From Cylindrospermum sp. FACHB-282 (GTDB lineage: Bacteria > Cyanobacteriota > Cyanobacteriia > Cyanobacteriales > Nostocaceae): DNA of 33,562 nucleotides. The notes below the pieces were generated by a model. It did not search any database, had not been told where the DNA came from, and saw only the letters and a list, made by a program, of their open reading frames with translations. Of this stretch, positions 1 through 7,723 are shown in pieces. Location: NCBI RefSeq assembly GCF_014697195.1, contig NZ_JACJRJ010000060.1, forward strand, positions 1 to 33,562. Reading direction: 5' to 3'. Every line of letters begins with the position of its first letter. Position 1 is the first letter of the stretch. The translations under genes and the position numbers were made by a program.

Positions 1-120
1 AAAAACAGAGCGGCGGGGCATCCCGTTCTTAAAGCCAAGAGTCTCCTAAGCAATAGCCGGATTGTCTTGGAAGCCTACACTGTACTCTTAGAGTCAGTGT
101 AGGAGTATGTCACCAGTCCC
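1..120 (+). mobile_element. Probable 3' end of an IS200/IS605-type element (partial)
   Basis: The first 111 bases are open in frame 1 and end at a TAG (109-111), giving a C-terminal tail containing NRAAGHPVLKA. From memory this resembles cyanobacterial TnpB tails. The end of the frame overlaps an imperfect palindrome at about 83-112 (CCTACACTG ... CAGTGTAGG, with an inner ACTC/GAGT stem), followed by GAGTATGTCA. A subterminal hairpin just inside the right end is typical of IS200/IS605 elements. The left part of the element lies outside the window, so neither completeness nor activity can be judged. The family assignment is inference. Confidence 0.45.
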
Positions 121-132
121 CAAAATGTCATA

Positions 133-163
133 GATGCACATCGATAAATTATCAATGTGCATC
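133..163. terminator. Hairpin downstream of the 138-aa membrane protein gene
   Basis: GATGCACAT at 133-141 pairs with ATGTGCATC at 155-163, and an inner GAT/ATC pair extends the stem. It lies 8 bases beyond the stop of the minus-strand gene at 172. No clean T-run follows on either strand, so it is a weak or bidirectional terminator candidate. Confidence 0.4.
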
Positions 164-171
164 TGTTTTAA

Positions 172-588
172 TTACTTATTCGGTTGGGCCATCCGCGCCT
201 CAATATCTTCTAATGTTTGTAACAGTAGACGGTTAGCCTGCAATTGCCAACCCCATTTTTGAATTCTGTAAGCTGCTACCGTCCCAACTACAGCCGCTAA
301 TAAGCCTATGGGTTGATTTAGAGAAATGCCAAATAGCAAACCCAATCCCGCAATTCCCCAAAATGGTAAAGCGACTCCTTGCCTTTGTTCTTCGACAATT
401 TTAGCAATTCCACCAGATTGCATAGTTGCCAATAATGCCTCTTTAACCTGCCGCTGTTCTGCTGCCGATACCGATAAACCTATTTTTCGGCGCAGTTTTT
501 CCATCTTGCGGGCATCAGTACTGTACTCAGTTAACTCATCTTCTGCCATTTTTAGCAGTCGTTCTAGTTGCGCCATTTTGCATTGCAT
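172..588 (-). CDS. Small cyanobacterial membrane protein, function unknown
   Basis: This is a 138-aa protein that I do not recognise as a named family. The N-terminal half is charged and probably coiled-coil (MAQLERLLKMAEDEL and following, with a KLRRK stretch). Two hydrophobic segments at about residues 73-90 and 92-108 form a membrane hairpin. A short amphipathic C-terminal tail ends in RMAQPNK. It probably sits in the thylakoid or plasma membrane with both ends on the same side. The start is uncertain: ATG at 588 or the in-frame ATG at 576, neither with a clear Shine-Dalgarno sequence. It stands alone, divergent from the mannosyltransferase at 764. Coding status is supported by the coherent membrane and coil pattern. 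The + strand frame over the same region looks like its shadow. Confidence 0.7.
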   Translation of the reverse strand: MQCKMAQLERLLKMAEDELTEYSTDARKMEKLRRKIGLSVSAAEQRQVKEALLATMQSGGIAKIVEEQRQGVALPFWGIAGLGLLFGISLNQPIGLLAAVVGTVAAYRIQKWGWQLQANRLLLQTLEDIEARMAQPNK

Positions 589-763
589 CCCGTATTCTCA
601 TACACTCATTATCCCGAAATTGACACAAATGGAACAAAAAAGTGCCTTCGCAAAGAGTACCGGAGAATGATAGCCTTTTTTTGTCATCCTCCTGATGAGG
701 GGCGTTTATTAGGCTAGAAACTGCCGACTACCAGCAATAATGAATGATGGATACTAACGATAA

Positions 764-2290
764 ATGATTAAAAATTGGTTCCGAATTGGGATAGCAGGAA
801 TATTTATCCTCTCACTATCCTTACGTTTTTGGGGACTGGAGCGATTTAACACCCTGGTATTTGATGAAGTTTATTTTGCCAAATTTGGTAATAACTATCT
901 CACCCATACGCCATTTTTTAATGCTCATCCACCACTAAGTCAATACATTATTGCTATTGGCATTTGGATTGGTAGTCATCTTCCCATTGGGCACGATACA
1001 GTAAATAGTCTGACAGGTTCTTTGCGATCGCCCTGGAGTTATCGTTGGTTAAATGCCCTGACTGGCTCCTTTATTCCCCTAGTTATAGCCGCAATTGCCT
1101 ACCAATTGAGTTATCGCCGTAGCTTTGCCTTACTTGCAGGCTTTTTCACAGCTTTTGATGGCTTATTTCTCGTAGAGTCTCGCTATGCTCTCAACAATAT
1201 TTATATTGTCATCTTTGGTTTACTAGGGCAGTGGTTTTTATTATTGGCATTGTCCAAGCAAAAACAACAACGCTTATTTTGGTTAGCGCTTTCTGGCATT
1301 GCTTTTGGTGCATCATCAGGGACAAAGTGGAATGGCTTATGGTTTTTGTTGGGTGCTTATTTCATTTGGATAGCAGCTTGGATAATTCGTTGGTTGCAAT
1401 CTTTTGCGGTGATTGATCAACCAAAACAACCCCGCATCCCCCTATTCTCTTATTTGCGCCCCCTGATTGCTCTTTCAACTGCTAACCTTGATGAAAATAT
1501 AAGATTAACCAAGATTCAGACACCACTACAAAACCTGACTCAGTTAAGTATTTCCCAGATGTTATTTTATCTAGGAATTATTCCGGCTGTAGTCTATAGC
1601 ATTATTTGGATTCCCCATCTTCAGCTAGATAAAAGGTATGGATTTATAGCAGTCCATCAGCAAATTTTGCAGTTTCACCTCCACATGGGTGGTAATAGCC
1701 CCAGCGTACATCCTTACTGTGCTCCATGGTACAAATGGCCATTGATGACTCGCCCAATGGCTTATTATTACCAAACTGCTCAAAAAATAACTGATCCCCT
1801 ACCTGTGTTTGGGCCGCCTTTACCATCGGGAGCAGGGAAAATATTTTATGATGTTCATGCCATGGGTAATCCCTTTTTATGGTGGTTTGGTGTTGCTGCC
1901 ATCATTTTTTTATTCGGGATGCTAGTATCACAAATTTTGGTTCCTTGGGTGCGACAAAATCGTTTTTCTTTGCCTGCCACCCTGAGTGTTGATACTTGGA
2001 TTGCCTTGTATTTACTTTTAAATTATGCCGCTAACTTACTACCTTGGGTGAAGGTAACAAGATGTGTCTTTATCTACCATTATATGTGTCCGGTGGTCTT
2101 CACATTTTTAGCGATCGCTTGGCTTGTGGATCAATGTATTCGTAGTTATTATTGGCAATTCCGCGCCATTGGCATCACAATTAGTTTTACCATTTTGGTG
2201 GGTTTTCTTTTCTGGATGCCCATTTATTTGGGTTTACCTCTCTCTGCTAACGATTACAAACTACGGATATGGTTTCAGTCTTGGATTTAA
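764..2290 (+). CDS. PMT-family protein O-mannosyltransferase (GT39), multi-pass membrane
   Basis: This is a 508-aa polytopic protein that resembles phospholipid-dependent protein mannosyltransferases. These move mannose from a polyprenyl-phosphate donor to exported proteins at the membrane. The N-terminus has a first membrane helix, then the family Asp-Glu pair in FDEVYFAKFGNNYL (D34, E35), and then AHPPLSQ, matching the first outer loop of PMTs. FDGLFLVESRYAL and SGTKWNGLW are further PMT-like blocks. The C-terminal third has several helices and a YHYMCPVVF block like the PMT_4TMC region. No MIR domain is present, as is usual in bacterial members. Length fits bacterial PMTs (about 500 aa). 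It is a single gene; the next gene starts 466 bases later. Family is confident. The acceptor protein and sugar are inferred from the family only. Confidence 0.85.
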   Translation: MIKNWFRIGIAGIFILSLSLRFWGLERFNTLVFDEVYFAKFGNNYLTHTPFFNAHPPLSQYIIAIGIWIGSHLPIGHDTVNSLTGSLRSPWSYRWLNALTGSFIPLVIAAIAYQLSYRRSFALLAGFFTAFDGLFLVESRYALNNIYIVIFGLLGQWFLLLALSKQKQQRLFWLALSGIAFGASSGTKWNGLWFLLGAYFIWIAAWIIRWLQSFAVIDQPKQPRIPLFSYLRPLIALSTANLDENIRLTKIQTPLQNLTQLSISQMLFYLGIIPAVVYSIIWIPHLQLDKRYGFIAVHQQILQFHLHMGGNSPSVHPYCAPWYKWPLMTRPMAYYYQTAQKITDPLPVFGPPLPSGAGKIFYDVHAMGNPFLWWFGVAAIIFLFGMLVSQILVPWVRQNRFSLPATLSVDTWIALYLLLNYAANLLPWVKVTRCVFIYHYMCPVVFTFLAIAWLVDQCIRSYYWQFRAIGITISFTILVGFLFWMPIYLGLPLSANDYKLRIWFQSWI

Positions 2291-2431
2291 GTAAAGAAGT
2301 TTTGAAGAATAAGGTGTAATGTAAAGTTAGCTTAAGGTTGATACATATTCAGATCCCTTGCCCTAAAAAAAAGGCAACAAATTGGGGATATTTTATGTAA
2401 CTTAGTAAAAGTTTCAAATTTCACCTTTTTC

Positions 2432-2471
2432 TTAACACAGCTACATTATCGTTAACACAGCTACATTAACG
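2432..2471 (+). repeat. 20-bp tandem repeat, two copies
   Basis: TTAACACAGCTACATTATCG (2432-2451) is followed directly by a copy differing at one base (2452-2471). A 20-base period is about two helical turns, which would put a DNA-binding protein on the same face twice. It lies about 290 bases upstream of the phytochrome start. Binding is inference. Confidence 0.75.
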
Positions 2472-2674
2472 GTAGTTTTGTTAATCACTTAATTTTCACA
2501 TTTCTTATGGGTATGCAGGTTTGCTACCTGTTAATCTATAAAATATCAGCAGGTTAGAGAACCATGCCTCAAGCCAACTGAGTCAACATAGGCAAATTAG
2601 GCAAATTAGGGTAGCTTCGGCGTGGTTCTGACTATCTGCAAATAAATTTAAAACCCCAAGACAACCACATCTAA

Positions 2675-2721
2675 GTAGAGTGGTAAAACCGATAGCTCAT
2701 CAAAAACTATCGATATTCTAC
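2675..2721 (+). promoter_or_regulatory. Two-part leader hairpin before the phytochrome ribosome-binding site
   Basis: An outer stem GTAGA (2675-2679)/TCTAC (2717-2721) encloses an inner stem CGATAG (2690-2695)/CTATCG (2707-2712). The structure ends 22 bases before the strong Shine-Dalgarno GAGGAG (2744-2749) of the ATG at 2757. It could be a leader structure affecting translation or mRNA stability. No known riboswitch was recognised. Confidence 0.35.
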
Positions 2722-2756
2722 TTTTGATGCTCCCAAATATATAGAGGAGAATCGTC

Positions 2757-5054
2757 ATGAAACTAGATTCGCAAGTGCAAGATATTAATATAATTAGCTT
2801 GAAAGAGGCATCGATTCATCTTTCTAGTCAAATTCAGCCACATGGCATTTTGTTAGTTTTAGAAGAACCTGAGCTAAAGGTATTACAAGTTAGCACTAAT
2901 ACATTGAGTGTTTTCGGAATTCCTGCCGAAAATTTGTTGCAAAAAAAATTAGAAGACTTACTTGACCCATTTCAAATAGAACGAATTCAATCAGGTTTAT
3001 CAGAACAGAGTCTCGATTTCATCAACCCGACAAAAATCTGGGTGAGAAAAAAAGGTGATGAATATACGGTATTTGATGCCGTTTTTCACCGTAATTCTCA
3101 GGGATTTTTAATTCTGGAATTAGAGCCTGCTATTTCTCAAGAAAATATTCCTTTCTTAAGCTTTTACCATTTGGCAAGAGCTTCCATCAATCAACTAGAA
3201 AAAACCACAAATCTCCGGCAATTTTGTCAAATCATTGTCCAGGAAGTCAGGAAGGTAACAGGATTTGACAGGGTGATGTTATATAAATTTGATGATGATG
3301 GACATGGTTCTGTCGTTGCTGAAGAAAAAATAGACAGCCTGGAGTCATATTTAGGATTGCATTTTCCAGAGTCAGATATTCCTAAACCAGCTAGAAAATT
3401 ATTTATTTCTAATTCTATTAGATCAATCCCACAAGCTAACGCTCAACCTGTACAAATTTTTCCAGTTAATAATCCGGTGAGCGAGCGTCCGACTGATTTA
3501 ACAAACTCTATTCTCAGAAGCGCTGCACCTTGCCATTTAGAGTACTTGCACAATATGGGTGTTGGTTCTTCTTTGACAATCTCTTTGATTAAAGATGAAA
3601 AACTCTGGGGGCTGATTGCTTGTCATCATCAAGTACCCAAATATGTTTCCTATGAGTTGCGGAAAGCTTGCGAATTCTTGGGAAGAGTGATATTTGCTGA
3701 AATTTCCGCTAGAGAAGAGACAGAAGATTATGGTTATCGAATGAATTTGACACATATTCAATCAAGACTGATTGAATATATGTCCCAAGCAGATAACTTT
3801 ATTGATGGTTTAGTGCAAAATCAGCCAAATCTCCTAGATTTAGCTAGTGCTCAAGGTGCAGCCGTGTGTTTTGGGGGAAAATGCACATTAATTGGTGAAA
3901 CTCCTCAAGAAGAAGACCTGTATTTTTTAGTTGAATGGCTGAAGAACAGTGTTGCAGAAGAAGTCTTCTATACAGATTCTCTACCGAGTATTTATCCAGA
4001 TGCGGAAAAGTTTAAAAACGTTGCTAGCGGTTTGTTAGCTATTCCCATTTCCAAGCGAAATTATGTTTTGTGGTTTCGACCAGAAGTAATTCAAACTGTA
4101 AATTGGGGTGGAGATCCCAATAATGCGTTTGCATTGAGTCAATTAGATGGAAATGCCCGTCTGTGTCCGCGTAAATCATTTGATTTGTGGAAAGAAACAG
4201 TTCGCTTAACGTCTTTACCTTGGCAATATGTGGAAATTAAAGCAGCCTTAGAACTGCGAAAAGCCATTGTGAATATTGTTCTGCGACAAGCTGATGAACT
4301 GGCTCAGTTAGCTGAAGATTTAGAACGGTCTAATGCAGAGTTGAAAAAATTTGCTTATGTTGCTTCACATGACTTACAAGAACCACTTAATCAAGTAGCA
4401 AACTACGTGCAACTGTTGGAGATGCGCTATCAAGAAGAACTTGATGCCGATGCTAAGGAGTTTATCAACTATGCTGTAGAGGGAGTGAGCCTGATGCAGA
4501 CATTGATTGATGACGTGCTAGCATATTCTAAAGTGGACAGTCAAGCGATCGCCTTTCAACTGATTGCAGTAGAAATACCTTTAGAACGCGCCCTCGGTAA
4601 TTTGCGTCAACGCATTGCCGAAACTGGAGCAGTAATTACTCATGACCCCTTACCGGCTGTGATGGCTGATAGCACACAACTGATGCAGCTATTTCAGAAC
4701 CTGATTGCCAACGCTATCAAGTTCCATAGCGACAAACCACCACAAATCCATCTGGGAGCAGAGCGCCTAGAGGATGAATGGTTGTTCTCAGTGAGGGATA
4801 ATGGAATTGGTATTGATCCGCGATTTAGCGATCGCATTTTTATCATCTTTCAGCGCCTACATACAAGGGATGAATATCCCGGCACAGGTATGGGCTTGGC
4901 TATCTGTAAGAAGATTATCGAATGCCACCGGGGGCGAATCTGGGTAGAGTCACAACTCGGTCAGGGCGCAACCTTCTACTTTACGATTCCCGTCGGAGGG
5001 CGCGAGCATGAACGAAGAAATGGAAGGAAAGCACAAAATAATCTTTTTAGTTGA
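2757..5054 (+). CDS. cphA: Cph1-type cyanobacterial phytochrome histidine kinase
   Basis: This is a 765-aa red/far-red photoreceptor kinase. The order is PAS (about 15-125), GAF (about 140-320), PHY (about 330-510), then HisKA and HATPase_c (about 525-755). Key residues are visible: the chromophore-pocket Asp in ESDIP is D207; the bilin-attaching Cys in PCHLEYL is C259, followed by H260; the PHY tongue carries CPRKSF; the phospho-acceptor His in SHDLQEPL is H538; the N box is QNLIANAIKF; the G boxes are DNGIGID and GTGMGLAI. From memory these residue numbers coincide with Synechocystis Cph1. No cysteine lies in the extreme N-terminus, so it should bind phycocyanobilin through the GAF Cys rather than biliverdin as BphPs do. 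The start at 2757 has Shine-Dalgarno GAGGAG 7 bases upstream. It overlaps its cognate response regulator by 47 nt. The signal is likely passed by phosphotransfer to that regulator. Confidence 0.95.
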   Translation: MKLDSQVQDINIISLKEASIHLSSQIQPHGILLVLEEPELKVLQVSTNTLSVFGIPAENLLQKKLEDLLDPFQIERIQSGLSEQSLDFINPTKIWVRKKGDEYTVFDAVFHRNSQGFLILELEPAISQENIPFLSFYHLARASINQLEKTTNLRQFCQIIVQEVRKVTGFDRVMLYKFDDDGHGSVVAEEKIDSLESYLGLHFPESDIPKPARKLFISNSIRSIPQANAQPVQIFPVNNPVSERPTDLTNSILRSAAPCHLEYLHNMGVGSSLTISLIKDEKLWGLIACHHQVPKYVSYELRKACEFLGRVIFAEISAREETEDYGYRMNLTHIQSRLIEYMSQADNFIDGLVQNQPNLLDLASAQGAAVCFGGKCTLIGETPQEEDLYFLVEWLKNSVAEEVFYTDSLPSIYPDAEKFKNVASGLLAIPISKRNYVLWFRPEVIQTVNWGGDPNNAFALSQLDGNARLCPRKSFDLWKETVRLTSLPWQYVEIKAALELRKAIVNIVLRQADELAQLAEDLERSNAELKKFAYVASHDLQEPLNQVANYVQLLEMRYQEELDADAKEFINYAVEGVSLMQTLIDDVLAYSKVDSQAIAFQLIAVEIPLERALGNLRQRIAETGAVITHDPLPAVMADSTQLMQLFQNLIANAIKFHSDKPPQIHLGAERLEDEWLFSVRDNGIGIDPRFSDRIFIIFQRLHTRDEYPGTGMGLAICKKIIECHRGRIWVESQLGQGATFYFTIPVGGREHERRNGRKAQNNLFS
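4995..4999 (+). promoter_or_regulatory. Shine-Dalgarno of rcpA inside the phytochrome gene
   Basis: GGAGG lies 8 bases before the ATG at 5008, within the last codons of the phytochrome gene. It favours the ATG at 5008 over the in-frame ATG at 5020 and indicates coupled translation. Confidence 0.7.
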
Positions 5055-5454
5055 GGATAATAAAGCTGACATCCGCTTAATTCAAGAAGCCTTGAAAAAT
5101 AGCTCACTACTACACACAGTCGTGACAGCCAGGGATGGCGTGGATGCTATGGCTTATCTCCGCCAAGAAGGAGAATATGTTGATGCACCACGCCCTGATC
5201 TAATTTTGCTAGATTTGAACTTGCCCAGAAAAGACGGCCGAGAAGTGCTGTCAGAAATCAAAACCGACCCCAATCTAAAACGCATTCCTGTAGTAGTGTT
5301 GACAACTTCAAAAAATGAAGACGACATTTTCCACAGCTACGACTTACACGTAAATTGCTACATCACTAAATCCCGCAACCTCAGCCAGCTATTCCAAATC
5401 GTCAAGGGTATCGAAGACTTTTGGCTCTCTACCGCCACCCTACCATCGGCATAA
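5008..5454 (+). CDS. rcpA: Rcp1/RcpA-type single-domain response regulator
   Basis: This 148-aa protein is a single receiver domain with no output domain. It has the acidic pair E16-D17 (LVEDNKADIRLI), the phospho-acceptor D69 in LILLDLNLP, the conserved Thr in VVVLTTS and the Lys in YITKS. The insert QEGEYVDAPRPDL before the phospho-site and the long C-terminal helix are characteristic of Rcp1-like regulators paired with cyanobacterial phytochromes. The gene overlaps the phytochrome by 47 nt in another frame, so the two are very probably co-transcribed and translationally coupled. The output partner is not visible. Family members act through protein contacts, and the receiver-kinase hybrid 118 bases downstream is a candidate. 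Confidence 0.93.
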   Translation: MNEEMEGKHKIIFLVEDNKADIRLIQEALKNSSLLHTVVTARDGVDAMAYLRQEGEYVDAPRPDLILLDLNLPRKDGREVLSEIKTDPNLKRIPVVVLTTSKNEDDIFHSYDLHVNCYITKSRNLSQLFQIVKGIEDFWLSTATLPSA

Positions 5455-5494
5455 AACCAAAGGATGATAGGGGGAGAAGCAGAATTCCAAACTT

Positions 5495-5540
5495 CTAACT
5501 AATGACTCAAGACTTAGGGCTTAGGACTCAGTACTTTTAA
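5495..5540 (+). repeat. Heptanucleotide-type short repeat tract
   Basis: This tract contains degenerate units such as GACTCAA, GACTTAG, GGCTTAG and GACTCAG, between the response regulator and the hybrid kinase. Similar tracts recur near 8.88, 15.4 and 28.86 kb in this window and are common in Nostocales intergenic DNA. Confidence 0.55.
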
Positions 5541-5572
5541 CATAAAGAATCAAATGGGGGCAAAACCAGAAG

Positions 5573-6739
5573 ATGATAGCTGCGAGCTACTCATTACAGA
5601 TTTTGTTAATTGAAGACAACCTGGCAGAAGCTAGGTTGTTACAAGAGTATCTCAAGCAAGCCAAGTCCAAAAACTTTAGTTTGGTTCATGTGCAGCGACT
5701 GCGGGATGCATTCAATAAACTAAGTCAGTCTACTTATGATGTTATTTTATTGGATCTCACCCTTCCTGATAGTCAAGGATTATCATCTCTGCCTCTGCTG
5801 ATTTGCCAAGCTCCTAGCACACCCATTGTTGTCTTGACGAATACAAACGACGAAGAACTCGCTATCGAGGCAGTACGGCAGGGGGCCCAAGATTATCTAG
5901 TCAAGCGACAGGTAAATGTAGATGTATTAGTTCGCGCCGTCCATTATGCCATTGAACGCAAGCAGCTTTTGGAATCATTACGCACAGTTAATCAAACATT
6001 AGAAACACGGGTTGAGGAACGAACTGCTGAATTGGTGAAAGCCAAAGAAATCAATCAGTTCAAATCTGAATTTGTCTCAATGCTGTCTCATGACATTCGC
6101 AATCCCCTAAATACTATTCTCTTAGCTGCCGGATTGCTGCAAAAGAACGACGACAAATTAACCAAAGATAAAAAATTTACTCATTTGCAGATGATTCGCT
6201 CGGCCATCAAAAACATGGCACAGCTATTAGATGAGGTTTCATTCATCGGTAAAGCTGAAAGCAGCAAACTGCGGTGCGAACTCAGTCCTATGGATTTGGA
6301 AGCTTTCTGCAACCAAATTGTGGAAGAAGCTCAATTGACTGCTCTAGACAAGGATCTAACTCTGGTGTTCACCACTTTTGGGGAATTGGGCGAAAGATTA
6401 GGAGATGAAAATCTATTGCGGCACATTTTGGGAAATTTGCTCAATAATGCCATTAAATATTCTCTACCAGGAGGCATAGTCAGATTTGAACTAATTGCTC
6501 AGGAAAACTCAGTAATTTTTAAGTTTCAAGATTGGGGAATTGGCATCGCCCAACAAGATCAAAAGCGACTGTTTCAACCTTTCCATCGTGGGGAGAATGT
6601 GGGCAAACTTCCTGGCACAGGCTTAGGTCTAGCAATTGTCAAAAAATGTGTTGAGGCTCATGGCGGCGAAATTGTAGTCAATAGTCAAATTGAAGTAGGC
6701 ACGACATTTATTGTCACGCTGCCTTTGATGAGAATTTAA
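5573..6739 (+). CDS. Receiver-histidine kinase hybrid, cytoplasmic
   Basis: This 388-aa protein has an N-terminal receiver domain (about 7-130; E14-D15, phospho-acceptor D61 in VILLDLTLPD, LTN, and K in YLVKRQ), then a coiled-coil linker (about 130-165, NQTLETRVEERTAELVKAKE). HisKA follows, with the phospho-acceptor H173 in SHDIRNPL, then HATPase_c (N box GNLLNNAIKYS; G boxes DWGIGIA and GTGLGLAI). There are no membrane helices or sensor domain, so its input is probably phosphorylation of its own receiver. It lies 118 bases downstream of the phytochrome and regulator genes on the same strand. This suggests a relay in which the hybrid takes the signal onward, but the cognate partners are inferred. 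The start ATG at 5573 has only a weak AGAAG upstream. It is likely in the same transcript, though a separate promoter in the gap is possible. Confidence 0.9.
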   Translation: MIAASYSLQILLIEDNLAEARLLQEYLKQAKSKNFSLVHVQRLRDAFNKLSQSTYDVILLDLTLPDSQGLSSLPLLICQAPSTPIVVLTNTNDEELAIEAVRQGAQDYLVKRQVNVDVLVRAVHYAIERKQLLESLRTVNQTLETRVEERTAELVKAKEINQFKSEFVSMLSHDIRNPLNTILLAAGLLQKNDDKLTKDKKFTHLQMIRSAIKNMAQLLDEVSFIGKAESSKLRCELSPMDLEAFCNQIVEEAQLTALDKDLTLVFTTFGELGERLGDENLLRHILGNLLNNAIKYSLPGGIVRFELIAQENSVIFKFQDWGIGIAQQDQKRLFQPFHRGENVGKLPGTGLGLAIVKKCVEAHGGEIVVNSQIEVGTTFIVTLPLMRI

Positions 6740-6925
6740 CTTAATAGATAGCCATGCTAATAAAGTATTAAAAATGATCATGTTTTAATTTATATTTACT
6801 CTTTTGGTTGTGCAAAAGTCCTATAGAAAAATAAGAGTTTCAGCCTTAACATAACTTTCTGTACGGTTGCTTATTTACCCTCTTCTTGCTGTATTTGGAT
6901 GAAATCGCCTGTATTTCTGGCGTTG

Positions 6926-7573
6926 CTACTCAGCACTGGCCACTTTGACAAACAAAGCGCGATAAACAGGTTCACCTCTGTTAATAGTGCCGATTTCCCT
7001 TTCTGTGGGTACTGGTAGGGGGTTTTCTGCTAGCCATTCTTGGGTATGCTGTTTCTGAAAAGCTGGATTTTCGGCAAAGCGATCGCGCATTTCCACCGCC
7101 ACAAATTCCATATCTGATTGCAGAAACACAATCCCACCAACTGCTAGATAATGGGCTAGTTCTACCACTAATTCAGGTTGCACTACACGCCGTTTAGCGT
7201 GACGGTTTTTAAACCAAGGATCGGGAAATTGAATGGTGACGCGCTGTAAAGTTCCTGGGGGTAGAGAAGATAACAGCGATGCCAATGAGTTATTCGCATT
7301 GCAAAACAAATAATGCAGGTTTGTTAAACCCAACTCAGCACGCAACTTATTTGCCTCCACCACGAGGGGTTCGCGAATTTCCAAACCTAAGTAATTCCAG
7401 TTAGGTTCTATTTGGGCTATTTTCAGCAAAAACTGTCCCTTTGCACAACCAATATCTAAGTGTAGGGGTTGGTTTGGCTGTGGATAAACTTTTTCCCACT
7501 CCAGGGGATTAGCTGGTGTTTGATACTTGTTAGCAAGTGGGTTAACGTGTTGGCGGACTCGGACAACTGCCAA
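6926..7573 (-). CDS. trmB: tRNA (guanine-N7-)-methyltransferase TrmB
   Basis: This 215-aa enzyme makes m7G46 in the variable loop of many tRNAs, using S-adenosylmethionine. The SAM-binding motif I is DIGCAKGQFLLK (about residues 41-52). The catalytic and tRNA-binding block is IQFPDPWFKNRHAKRRVVQPE (written as two linked motifs: PDPWFKNRH, then KRRVVQP). The C-terminal part has TEREI, as in the family. The start codon is TTG (7573-7571), supported by a strong Shine-Dalgarno AAAGGAGA 7 bases upstream. No ATG lies nearby in frame. The gene is divergent from the phosphoesterase at 7724 and convergent with the hybrid kinase. Length and motifs are normal for the family. Confidence 0.95.
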   Translation of the reverse strand: MAVVRVRQHVNPLANKYQTPANPLEWEKVYPQPNQPLHLDIGCAKGQFLLKIAQIEPNWNYLGLEIREPLVVEANKLRAELGLTNLHYLFCNANNSLASLLSSLPPGTLQRVTIQFPDPWFKNRHAKRRVVQPELVVELAHYLAVGGIVFLQSDMEFVAVEMRDRFAENPAFQKQHTQEWLAENPLPVPTEREIGTINRGEPVYRALFVKVASAE

Positions 7574-7580
7574 AATTGAA

Positions 7581-7588
7581 TCTCCTTT
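7581..7588 (-). promoter_or_regulatory. Shine-Dalgarno that fixes the TTG start of trmB
   Basis: AAAGGAGA (read on the minus strand) is spaced 7 bases from the TTG at 7573-7571. It is the main evidence for that non-ATG start. Confidence 0.75.
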
Positions 7589-7723
7589 AATTGTTACTGT
7601 ATCTGGCGATCGCCTACCTTGGGGAATAGCCCATCGCCACTAAAAAATATATACAAATGTTTTGTAGAACCCCATCGGTTATACTTTTGGAAAAAGACTT
7701 GTTTTTAAAATTGTCTTAAATCA

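Larger units (their letters stand above)
2291..2756 (+). other. Gene-free leader region of the phytochrome operon
   Basis: These 466 bases hold no credible ORF. They contain a 20-bp tandem duplication (2432-2471), a 9-bp tandem duplication AGGCAAATT (2590-2607) and a leader hairpin (2675-2721) just before the ribosome-binding site. No clear -35/-10 pair could be fixed. The region presumably carries the promoter of the phytochrome gene. Confidence 0.6.
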
